Source: Kiritimatiellia bacterium
Lineage (GTDB): Bacteria; Verrucomicrobiota; Kiritimatiellia; CAIVKH01
Assembly: GCA_027493775.1 (NCBI GenBank)
Contig: JAOSKE010000001.1
Span: 929,651 to 993,650, forward strand
Reading direction: 5' to 3'
DNA length: 64,000 nucleotides
This document shows positions 9,020-17,300 of this stretch, in pieces. The position numbers and the translations under genes are program-made. Position 1 is the stretch's first letter, and each line of letters begins with the position of its first letter. The notes under the pieces are model-generated. The model was not told the DNA's origin. It did not search any database and saw nothing but the letters and a program-made list of their open reading frames with translations.

Positions 9020-10528
9020 ATGAAAATATCCGTTCTATCCGAACTCACACCCTCCCAACTGAGCCACGCCGCAGCCCTGCCCCTTTGCACGGAAGACATT
9101 TCAAAAGACGCCCCGCTTCCCGGCCTGCCGAAGGATATTGCAAAAGGGGTTCGCGAGTGGGTGCAGCACACGGGTTTCAACGCAAACGCGCGCGAATTTT
9201 CGCTTTGCACCCTCCATACCCCGCGCGGGCGGCTGGATATTTTTCTGCTCGGCTGCGGGCCGGAGCCGGCCTTGCACGCGGGAATCCTCCGCGTCGCGGG
9301 CGGACGCGCCGCCATGGAAGCGCGGCGCCTCGCCATCAACAATGTGGATCTTTTTCTTTCCCACTCCGAACGATTCGCAAACCCCAAGCCCTGGGTTCGC
9401 GCGTTCACAACAGGGTTCATCGAGGGAACCTATCACATCCGCAAGTCGGCGAATGCAAAACCCTCCGCCCTTTCCATCAAAGCATTGCGCATCGTCACGG
9501 GTTCCAAGTCGCAACTTGTGATCGCCCGCGACGAATCTGTGCGCGGCGCGGAAATCGGCGGAACGATTAATCGCATCCGGGACATCGCCAATCGTCCGGG
9601 CAACGAAGCGCCACCGCGCGTCATCGCGCGCGAATCACAGAAGATTGCAAAGAGCTGCGGGCTGAAATACTCCGCATGGAATCGCGCGGAATTGAAACGG
9701 CAGCGCTGCAACAGCATCCTTGCGGTTGCGCAGGGAAGCAAAGAAGAACCATACCTGATCCAACTGACCTATCCCGGACGGAAACGCAAGCTCCCGCCCC
9801 TCGTCGTTGTGGGGAAAACCATCACATTCGACACCGGTGGAATTTCGCTAAAGCCGGGCAAAAATATGGAATGGATGAAGTTCGACAAATCCGGGGGGAT
9901 GGCCGTTCTCGCATTCATGTCCCTCGTCGGCGCCGTATTGAAACCCGACCGACCCGTCATTGGCCTGCTCGCGGCAGCGGAAAATATGCCCGGCAGCACG
10001 GCGACCCGACCCGGCGATGTCATCACGAGCAGAAACGGGAAGACCATTGAAATCATCAATACCGACGCAGAGGGCCGCCTCGTTTTAGCGGATGCGCTGG
10101 ATGTCGCCAGCGGACTCAATCCCGCCTGCATCATTGACTTTGCAACACTGACCGGCGCGGCGCTGGTTGCGCTCGGTCGGCAGGTCTCCGCCATAATGAG
10201 CAACCACGCAGAACTGAGCGAGTCGCTCCAAAAAGCGGGTGAGCGCACGGGAGACCGCCTGTGGCCGCTGCCGCTATATCCCGAATACGCCCATCTTCTC
10301 AACTCGCCATTCGCCGACGTGAAAAACATCGGCGATGGAACCGCCGGAACCATCATCGGCGGGATGTTTTTGAAAGCCTTCGTCAAACCGGGAATACCGT
10401 GGGCACACATTGATCTGACTTCGGCGTGGGAAGAACGCCCCACCTCGCACGGCCCGGCGGGCGCGACGCTGTTTGGCGCGGCGCTCCTCGCCGAATGGCT
10501 GGACTCGAAAGGACCGGAGACCACTTGA
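9020..10528 (+). CDS. pepA: Leucyl aminopeptidase (M17)
   Basis: Cytosolic two-metal aminopeptidase of family M17, about 502 aa as expected. The family signature NTDAEGRLVLADAL is present near residue 347. The metal-binding lysine region (VGKTITFDTGG) and MKFDKSGG lie upstream of it. The N-terminal half is the divergent macro-like domain. The start ATG lies two bases after the lipoprotein stop, and the stop TGA overlaps the purC start (TGATG), which indicates translational coupling. In Enterobacteria PepA also acts as an accessory factor in XerCD recombination at cer/psi sites. XerD lies two genes downstream here, but that role cannot be shown from sequence. Confidence 0.95.
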   Translation: MKISVLSELTPSQLSHAAALPLCTEDISKDAPLPGLPKDIAKGVREWVQHTGFNANAREFSLCTLHTPRGRLDIFLLGCGPEPALHAGILRVAGGRAAMEARRLAINNVDLFLSHSERFANPKPWVRAFTTGFIEGTYHIRKSANAKPSALSIKALRIVTGSKSQLVIARDESVRGAEIGGTINRIRDIANRPGNEAPPRVIARESQKIAKSCGLKYSAWNRAELKRQRCNSILAVAQGSKEEPYLIQLTYPGRKRKLPPLVVVGKTITFDTGGISLKPGKNMEWMKFDKSGGMAVLAFMSLVGAVLKPDRPVIGLLAAAENMPGSTATRPGDVITSRNGKTIEIINTDAEGRLVLADALDVASGLNPACIIDFATLTGAALVALGRQVSAIMSNHAELSESLQKAGERTGDRLWPLPLYPEYAHLLNSPFADVKNIGDGTAGTIIGGMFLKAFVKPGIPWAHIDLTSAWEERPTSHGPAGATLFGAALLAEWLDSKGPETT

Positions 10529-11427
10529 TGAATCTGCCACCCGTGCTCACGCAAATTGACCTGCCTGGAATCCCCCATGTGTACAGCGGCAAGGTGCGCG
10601 ACGTCTTTGACGCGGGCGACAACCTCCTCTTCGTCGCTACCGACCGAATTTCAGCGTTCGACAGTATTCTTCCCACGGGCATATCCGGCAAAGGCTTCGT
10701 CCTCAACCAGCTTTCAGCGTGGTGGTTCGACCACCTGAAAGACATCGCGCCGAACCACATTGTTTCAACAGACCCGCGCGACTACCCACTCGAAGCGCAG
10801 CGACATGAAGCAGTGCTTCGCGGACGCTCCATGCTCGTGCGCAAGGCCGAAGTTTTCCCGATCGAGTGCATTGCGCGCGGTTACCTGATCGGAACCGGCT
10901 GGCAGGACTACGAACGCACAGGGAGTGTCAGCGGAATCCCGCTGCGAAAGGGTTATCAACTCGCGGACAAACTCGACGAGCCGATTTTCACCCCCGCCCA
11001 CAAGGCGACCACCGGTCACGACGAGAACATCACCTACGCGCAAATGGTCGAGCGTATCGGCCCGGCCCACGCGGCGATCCTCCGCGACCTGACCCTGCAA
11101 CTCTATCAAGCCGCTGCCACGTACGCCGCTTCGCGCGGAATCATTCTCGCGGACACCAAATTCGAATTCGGCCTCTACAATAATCAGATCCTCCTCGTGG
11201 ACGAAGCGCTCACGCCCGATAGCTCCCGCTACTGGCCCGCAGAAACGTATGTCCCCGGAAAATCACCCGTCTCCTTCGATAAACAGTTCGTCAGGGATTA
11301 TCTCGAATCGGTGAAATGGGATAAGCGACCGCCCGCGCCACACCTCCCCGATGAAGTGGTCTCGCGTACGGCCGAAAAATATATCGAGGCCTTTGAACGG
11401 CTGACCGGCGAAAAAATTTCTTTCTAA
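10528..11427 (+). CDS. purC: Phosphoribosylaminoimidazole-succinocarboxamide synthase
   Basis: SAICAR synthetase of de novo purine synthesis, joining aspartate to CAIR with ATP. Family segments are visible: YSGKVRDVFDAG near the start, ATDRISAFDSILP, ECIARGYLIGTGWQDY, and ILADTKFEFG. The latter two are the PROSITE-type signatures of the family. The ORF track extends 34 codons upstream into pepA. The correct start is the ATG at 10528 giving MNLPPVLTQIDLPG, coupled to the pepA stop. The length of 299 aa fits the longer yeast-like bacterial form. Another purine gene, purF, sits at the right edge of the window. Confidence 0.95.
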   Translation: MNLPPVLTQIDLPGIPHVYSGKVRDVFDAGDNLLFVATDRISAFDSILPTGISGKGFVLNQLSAWWFDHLKDIAPNHIVSTDPRDYPLEAQRHEAVLRGRSMLVRKAEVFPIECIARGYLIGTGWQDYERTGSVSGIPLRKGYQLADKLDEPIFTPAHKATTGHDENITYAQMVERIGPAHAAILRDLTLQLYQAAATYAASRGIILADTKFEFGLYNNQILLVDEALTPDSSRYWPAETYVPGKSPVSFDKQFVRDYLESVKWDKRPPAPHLPDEVVSRTAEKYIEAFERLTGEKISF

Positions 11428-11430
11428 GAT

Positions 11431-12318
11431 ATGCAGGTTCTGCTCGACCAGTTTTTGGATTACATCACTCTCGAAAAAGGGCTTAGTCCGAACACCCGCT
11501 CGGCCTACGCCTCCGACCTCGCGCATTTCATCCCGTTCATCCAGCGCGCCGGAGTCTCCACACTGAACAAACTGACCCGCCGCCAGTTGCTCGATTACCT
11601 AATGTGGGAAAAAGAGCGCGGCCTGAACGCCTCATCCCTCTCGCGCCGGCTGGTCGCAATTCGCGTATTTCTGCGTTACCTCCAGCAAGAGGGCCTTCTC
11701 GCGGGCAATGTAACGGAAACAATGGATTCGCCGAAAATCTGGAAACTGCTGCCCTCAACACTTACACCGGCAGAAGTGGAGCGGCTGCTCGAAGCGCCAA
11801 AAATTGACAAGCCCATCGGACTGCGAAACCGCGCCCTGCTCGAAACACTCTACGGCGCCGGACTTCGCGTGTCCGAGCTCGCGTCGCTGAAGATCGAAGA
11901 TATTCAATTCGACGCCGGATACCTTCGCTGCTTCGGCAAGGGCAGCAAGGAACGGGTCGTGCCCCTCGGCGGCGCGGCAGCCGCCTATCTGAAGAAATAT
12001 ATCGAAGAAGCGCGACCGCAATTTGATCGCGCCACACAAAGTCCCTATGTCTTTCTTTCCAATCGCGCCCGGCCGCTAAGCCGAAAAACAATCTGGCAGC
12101 TCATTCGCCGCTGCGCGCACGACGCGGGTATCACAAAAACCGTGTCGCCGCACACCCTCCGACATTCCTTCGCGAGTCATCTCCTTGCCAACCAAGCGCC
12201 GCTGCGCGTCATCCAAGAAATGCTCGGCCATGCCGACATCGCCACAACACAAATCTATACCCATATAGATGCCCCACGCCTGCAACAAGTTCACCGCCAA
12301 TTTCACCCCCGCGCATGA
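11431..12318 (+). CDS. xerD: Site-specific tyrosine recombinase (XerC/XerD family)
   Basis: Tyrosine recombinase for chromosome dimer resolution at dif, 295 aa. An N-terminal SAM-like core-binding domain (FLDYITLEKGLSPNTRSAY) precedes the catalytic domain. Catalytic residues are visible: Arg in GLRVSELASL, Lys in FGKGSKERVVPL, HxxR in HTLRHSFASH, His in LGHADI and the nucleophile Tyr in TQIYTHI. Length and motif spacing favour XerD over an integrase, but XerC cannot be excluded. The start is four bases after the purC stop, and its end overlaps the rnc start by four bases, so it belongs to one transcription unit. Confidence 0.88.
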   Translation: MQVLLDQFLDYITLEKGLSPNTRSAYASDLAHFIPFIQRAGVSTLNKLTRRQLLDYLMWEKERGLNASSLSRRLVAIRVFLRYLQQEGLLAGNVTETMDSPKIWKLLPSTLTPAEVERLLEAPKIDKPIGLRNRALLETLYGAGLRVSELASLKIEDIQFDAGYLRCFGKGSKERVVPLGGAAAAYLKKYIEEARPQFDRATQSPYVFLSNRARPLSRKTIWQLIRRCAHDAGITKTVSPHTLRHSFASHLLANQAPLRVIQEMLGHADIATTQIYTHIDAPRLQQVHRQFHPRA

Positions 12319-13015
12319 TTGGTCGAAAAAATCCATACCGTGATTTGGAAAAGGCGCTCGGCTACCGCTTCCGTCAACGCCGTTGGCTCGAACAAGCGCT
12401 GACCCACCCCTCCTTCGCCCACGAACAAACACCAGAGCTTCCGGACAACCAACGAATCGAATTTCTTGGAGACGCCGCCCTCGGACTCGTCGCCGCCGCT
12501 TTCTTACACAACACCCACCCGAACGCGGATGAAGGGAAGCTCACTAAAATGCGCAGCTTGCTGAGCAACACCAAGGCGCTTGCTCATCTCGCCACCCGGA
12601 TTAATCTTGGAAGTTTCCTTCAACTCGGCAACGGCGAAGAGCACGACGGCGGACGCGCACGCCCCACGATTCTTGCCGACGCCCTGGAGGCGGTCATTGG
12701 CGCGGCCTATCTCGACGGGGGCAAAAAGCGGTGGAAAAAATTTTCCACTGCGTCTTCAAACCCCACAGCGGCGCACTGATCGAAATCCCGCAGGATGGAA
12801 ATCCAAAAGGTGAACTGCAAGAGCGCGTGCAAAGCGCCGGAAAAGGTATTCCTCAATATCGAATCGTCAAAGAAGAAGGCCCGCCGCATCAAAAAACCTT
12901 TACCGTTGACGTGTTGATTGGCAACGAGCGTCATGGAACGGGCGAAGGTCGCACCAAACGCGAGGCGGAAACCAACGCCGCTCTCGTTGCTCTGCGAGAA
13001 TTCAATCCCAAGTAA
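12315..13015 (+). CDS. rnc: Ribonuclease III, frameshifted
   Basis: Double-strand-specific endoribonuclease for rRNA and mRNA processing. The N-terminal catalytic domain has RIEFLGDAALGL (family signature) and LADALEAVIGAAYLDGG with the metal-binding Glu. The frame then runs out at about 12779. A separate ORF from 12731 carries the rest and a C-terminal dsRNA-binding domain (KGELQERVQ ... GEGRTKREAETNAA). The frames connect at GGC AAA AAG CGG near 12722-12730. One added A, or a -1 slip on AAAAAG, gives GGKKAVEKIFHCVF. Either an assembly indel or programmed slippage would explain it. It overlaps xerD by four bases. Confidence 0.88.
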
Positions 13016-13090
13016 TATGGCTTATTATTATTGCATTATGAATTTAAGACTATAAGTTAGTGTTGGTAAACTTAAATAAGGGAAAGACAA

Positions 13091-13546
13091 ATGGCAAAAT
13101 CAGTTAGTTCACTCAGCACGCTGGAATTAATAGCAGAAATCAATCGCCGCCGGCAGCAACAGCTTCCTCGTTTGAAGGAACAGGCCGCAAAAATCGAAAA
13201 ACAATTGTCAGCCATTAACGCCCAAATCGCAGAGTTGAGCGGAATCGCTCCCGCTGCGCCTCAAACGCGCGGCAAGGCGAAGAAAAAAGCCGCTGCAAAA
13301 TCGAAGGCAGCTCCGGCGAAGGGTGGCGACAAGCGTCCCCACAACAAGATCAGTCTTGCGGATGCAATTCTCGCCGTCCTCACCAAGGACAATCCGATGA
13401 ACGCTAGGCAGATCATCGCGGCGGTAAAGAAAAACGGCTACAAGACCAAGTCCGACAACTTCGAGACCATTGTCTATCAGACGCTCGCGCGCGAAAAGAA
13501 GCGCATCGCCAAAGCCTCGCGCGGGCACTACGTCCTTAAAGGTTAA
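13091..13546 (+). CDS. HARE-HTH-like DNA-binding protein
   Basis: A 151 aa basic protein in three parts. An N-terminal coiled-coil-like helix (residues about 8-50, heptad-rich) is followed by a lysine/alanine-rich linker of histone-tail character (KAKKKAAAKSKAAPAK), then a C-terminal winged-helix domain at about 82-151 (ISLADAILAVLTKDNPMNAR ... RGHYVLKG). The last part matches the HB1/ASXL/restriction-endonuclease HTH (HARE-HTH) pattern. A nucleoid-associated or regulatory role is likely. The spacing and the AT-rich 75 bp upstream suggest its own promoter. The Shine-Dalgarno is weak (AAGGGAAAG). The target is unknown. Confidence 0.68.
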   Translation: MAKSVSSLSTLELIAEINRRRQQQLPRLKEQAAKIEKQLSAINAQIAELSGIAPAAPQTRGKAKKKAAAKSKAAPAKGGDKRPHNKISLADAILAVLTKDNPMNARQIIAAVKKNGYKTKSDNFETIVYQTLAREKKRIAKASRGHYVLKG

Positions 13547-13556
13547 TCTCCTTTAC

Positions 13557-13723
13557 TTGACATCCGGCAGGGCTTCTATACTGTCGCCCTGCCTTTCAGG
13601 TTCCGGCGTAGCTCAATGGTAGAGCAGGGCGCTGTTAACGCCAAGGTTGTAGGTTCGAGCCCTACCGCCGGAGCCACTATCCCTCCCCCCGACCCGGCCG
13701 AGTTGCCTCTTCGGCAGATCAAC
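13557..13723 (+). repeat. Left copy of a ~165 bp tRNA-Asn-containing direct repeat
   Basis: This stretch, from TTGACA through tRNA-Asn to AGATCAACAG, matches 21734-21901 with scattered differences. Shared parts include CTGCCTTTC just before the tRNA, the tRNA itself, and the downstream CTCTTCGG/AGATCAACAG segment. Together the copies bracket the padR-A2M-pbpC genes. Confidence 0.8.
13602..13676 (+). tRNA. tRNA-Asn (GTT), CCA encoded
   Basis: The cloverleaf folds by eye: acceptor TCCGGCG/CGCCGGA, D stem GCTC/GAGC with GG in the loop, anticodon loop CTGTTAA with GTT, and T arm GTAGG-TTCGAGC-CCTAC. Discriminator G and genomic CCA follow. A TTGACA hexamer lies 45 bp upstream at 13557. The gene and its flanks recur in degraded form at 21777. 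Confidence 0.95.
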
Positions 13724-13983
13724 AGTCACCGCGCCCCTACCCTTATTCGCTCGCGCACTCCTTGCCGATGCGCCGCACCGTGTGACACGGCAAAAACGTT
13801 CAGACGGTGTGCCCATTATGGAAGGCGTAAGCAATCTGCGGGGATGATTCCGTCTATTTTCCGGTCAACAACAAACCGAAGGGCTACGATGGTTTGTCAC
13901 TCCCCTCTCCTCCTGAGACGCAAATTAGACTCTTTTTTTTCTTGCATGGCCGACCCGATATGCTACTATGCGCCACGTAGTAC
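13677..13983. other. Intergenic region between tRNA-Asn and padR
   Basis: No convincing gene is seen. The first ~45 bases belong to the tRNA-containing direct repeat. The last ~40 bases hold the likely padR promoter and operator. The ORFs called here overlap the tRNA or lack coding character. Confidence 0.6.
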
Positions 13984-13997
13984 ATGACACATAGTAC
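13942..13997 (+). promoter_or_regulatory. Putative padR promoter and autoregulatory operator
   Basis: A TTGCAT -35-like hexamer at about 13942 and a TACTAT -10-like hexamer at 13964 are separated by about 16 bases. Three related half-sites overlap or follow the -10: TACTATG (13964-13970), CGTAGTAC (13976-13983) and CATAGTAC (13990-13997). The first is inverted relative to the other two. PadR repressors often bind dyads over their own promoter. The assignment is inference. Confidence 0.5.
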
Positions 13998-14343
13998 CAT
14001 GGGAACGGAAACATCCATTAGTCAGTGGCGGCGAGGCGTAATCGAATACTGCCTCCTGATTTTCCTGAGTCGGGGGGAGAATTACGGGTATGAAATCGTG
14101 CAGGCGCTGCGCTCCATCGAGGCGCTGGCGGTTTCGGAAAGCACGGTATATCCGATTCTCTCCCGCTTGCGGGCGGACCGCATGTTGAAGGTGCGGGATG
14201 TCCCCTCCGATTCCGGCCCGCCGCGTCGTTACTTTTCACTCACCCCTGCCGGGCGGGAGCGCCTCGCAGAAATGGAAGCGTACTGGATCACACTCTCTGA
14301 TGCCGTCAACCAATTGAAAAAAAGCAAGGGGGCTTTAAAATGA
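13984..14343 (+). CDS. PadR family transcriptional regulator
   Basis: Winged-helix repressor of the PadR family, about 119 aa. The HTH region shows YCLLIFLSRGENYGYEIVQAL, then SESTVYPILSRLRADRM and the wing with PPRRYFSLTPAGRERL, all in the usual order. A short C-terminal dimerisation helix follows. Start choices are ATG 13984 or the in-frame ATG 13999; the operator-like repeats overlap the first. Its stop overlaps the start of the HAAS/A2M gene (ATGA). PadR-HAAS pairs are a known arrangement in Gram-positive and other bacteria, with PadR controlling a membrane protein. Here the controlled cargo appears to be a macroglobulin and PBP1C. Confidence 0.9.
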   Translation: MTHSTMGTETSISQWRRGVIEYCLLIFLSRGENYGYEIVQALRSIEALAVSESTVYPILSRLRADRMLKVRDVPSDSGPPRRYFSLTPAGRERLAEMEAYWITLSDAVNQLKKSKGALK

Positions 14344-17300
14344 ACGCTGCACTGCAACGCTATTTGGAAGAAGTGGAACGACGCCTGACTGAAAGGCCGC
14401 CGGAGGAACGAGCGAGCATTCTCACGGGCCTGCGGGAGCATATCCGCGAGCTGCTGGTCGTACACAATGGAAACGTGGATGCGGTGCTCGCCGCGCTGGA
14501 TGACCCGTCGGCCTATGGCACATTGCCCGCAGACGCTCCACCCATTCGCCACGCGCGGCCGTGGATGCTGATTGCGCTGCTTTCCCTGGCGCTCAATGTC
14601 GTGGGCGCGTGGTTTCTGCTTGGGCAGGATCGGGCAACGGACACGAACTCCTTCGGAAATATTCAGCAACCGGCCACAGAGCTTATTCTACAGAAGATCG
14701 AACAACTCGATTTCGCCCCCAATCGCGCAGCGTTGATTGCCTTGGAGTTCTCCGAAAAACCCGACGCACGCGTGCTTGAAAATTATCTCGAACTGACGGA
14801 TGGGGACGGTCAGTTGGACTATTCCGTCGTCTCTTCCACCGACTCGAATCGTGTCGTGATCCGAACCAGAGAAATCGCCGGTAACGGGGTGTCCATTCTC
14901 CTCGCCAAGGGATTTCCGGCGTTGAATTCGGAATGTTGTTCTGGAAAACCCGGTCACGAAAAAGCTCTCGGTCACGAGCAATCTGCAGATTGCCGAGATA
15001 TCCGTAAAGGCGCCAGCCTTTGAAGAAACATCCATTGTCGTCAGCAGCACGTTGGAAGTGGATGCGAGCACGGCGAATAAGTTTATTTCGGTGGATCCTG
15101 CCGTCCGTTTCACCATTCAGCCGCGCGAATCCTGGTATGATAACAAAATCCTGCTCAACGGGGACTTCACGCCGGAGACGCTGTACACGCTCCGCTTTAA
15201 AAAGGGATTGCGCGCAAAATCCGGAGCTGCTCTGACCCAGGATGTGGTGCGCCGGATACAGATACCTATGCGCTCGCCCGCGCTTGCGTTCCCGACGTCC
15301 GGCCAATATCTCTCTCCGCAGGGCAATCTTCATATCCCGCTGTCGGCGATGAATCTCAGCGAGGTGGAGCTTTCGGCGGCCCGCGTGCTTCCGCAAAACC
15401 TGGTTCAGTTTATCGGACGTGAAACGGACCTGCTGCCGGACTACTACGGCGATCCGGAGGAGCTGTTGACGCAAAGAGGGCCGACGCGAACAAATCTGCT
15501 GGTCGGCGCGGCCAATCACGAAATAAAGACGCGCGTAAGCCTGCGCGATCTCGTTGAAGGGGAACCGATTGGAGCCTTCTTTGTCACAGCAAAATCTAAA
15601 AAGATCACGGCCAAACAACTGGTGGTCGCAACGGACATCGGACTCAGTGCGCGGCTCAGCCAGGGCACCCTCTTCGTCTGGGTCAACTCGCTTGCGACAG
15701 CCCGACCGCTCCAAGGGGTCGAGGTTGTCGCTTATGGAGCAAATAACGCCGAGCTGGTGCGCGGCAAAACTTCTGACGATGGAACACTGTCGTTGCCGAT
15801 GGGTTCTGGAGGAACGAAGCCTGCGGTCTTGATTGCTTCCACAGGAAACGACCTTTCCTACCTTGATCTTGTCTCGACTGAAGTGACGCCAGCGGACACG
15901 CAACGCAGTGCCGCCTATCTGGCGGATGGGTATGAAGCCTTTGTTTTCACCGATCGTGGCGTCTATCGCCCGAATGAGACGGTTCACGTCAAAGCGATTC
16001 TGCGCGATAAAGAACTAAATCCGCCAAAATCGTTTCCCATCCGCTTTCGCGCGATCCGACCGGATGGCCAGCTCTTTCGCGAGTGGCCGTTGCTCTTGGA
16101 TGAATGGGGCGCGGCAGAAACGAACTTTGTCGCAAAGGATTTTCTGCCGACCGGTCTCTATCGCCTGCAAGTCCTGTTGCCCACCGATGGCGAACCGCTC
16201 GGATCAACGACAGTTGCCGTGGAGGAGTTTGTGCCGCCACAGATTCGCGTCTCTCTCGATTCTCCGACCGCGCCGCTGCCCGCGTCTGCTCCGTTCACAT
16301 TCGCGGTGAAGAGTCAGCATTTGTTCGGGCGGCCTGCAGCAGGTCTCGCCGTAAGTGGCCGGGCGCAATTTGAGGCAGTCGCATTCACTCCAGACGGTTG
16401 GGCCGGTTTTGTGTTCGGCGACAGAGAAAAGAAGTTCGACCCGATTTTTTCCGAGTTGGGCTCCGGCCATTTGGATGAAAACGGCGTCGGGCAATTCAGC
16501 GTGTCGCCCTCTTCCGCGTGGAGCCCGCCGGCCCGCGTGAAAGCCACTCTTGGCGCGACCGTGCGCGAGGCCGGAGGACGCACGGTTTCGGCCTATGGAT
16601 CTGCGTTGGTGGACGTCTATCCCTTCTACATCGGACTTCGCTTCGAAACGGATGGAGCGGTGAACCCGAGCAAGGAACAGCGCGCGCGTGTCGCGGCGGT
16701 ATTGCCGGACGGCGCGCCGGCCTTCACGAACGGCGCATTGAAATGGACGATTTCCACGATCTCCGGCGCGTATGTGATGAAGCGCGATTCAAACAAGCGA
16801 TTCTCCTTCCTCTATCAGGAAACGGTCACACCTGTTCACGAAGGAGTTCTGGTTGTCGGCGCGACGGCGGCTGACCTCGTCTTTCCCGCAGAGTCATCCG
16901 GTGAATATCTCCTTGTTGTCTCCGATCCGGCGAGCGGCGTATCGGCAAGCAAGCGGTTCACGGTCATCTCGCCTAACGATCCGTGGCAACGCGTAGGACG
17001 CGAGCGACCGGACACCATCGAACTTAAATGCGAACGCGAACGCTACGCCCCCGGCGACACAGCGAAAGTACTGGTGAAGCCGCCATTCGCTGGCCCTGCT
17101 CTGCTTACGATCGAAACGGATCATATCCTAGAGCATCGCCTTGTCGAATTGGACGGCAATGCGACGGAACTCGCAATTCCCGTCAAAGCCGACTACGCGC
17201 CGAACGTGTACGTCACGCTGACCGTGCTCCGCCCCGCCGTGGCGGAACGAACATGGAGTGCGCATCGCGCGGTGGGCGCAATTGCGTTGCGCGTGCAGCC

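Noticed and set aside
10426-10527. Upstream extension of purC in the ORF track
   Set aside because: Overlaps pepA out of frame and is not PurC-like; ATG 10528 fits both the family and the coupling to pepA.
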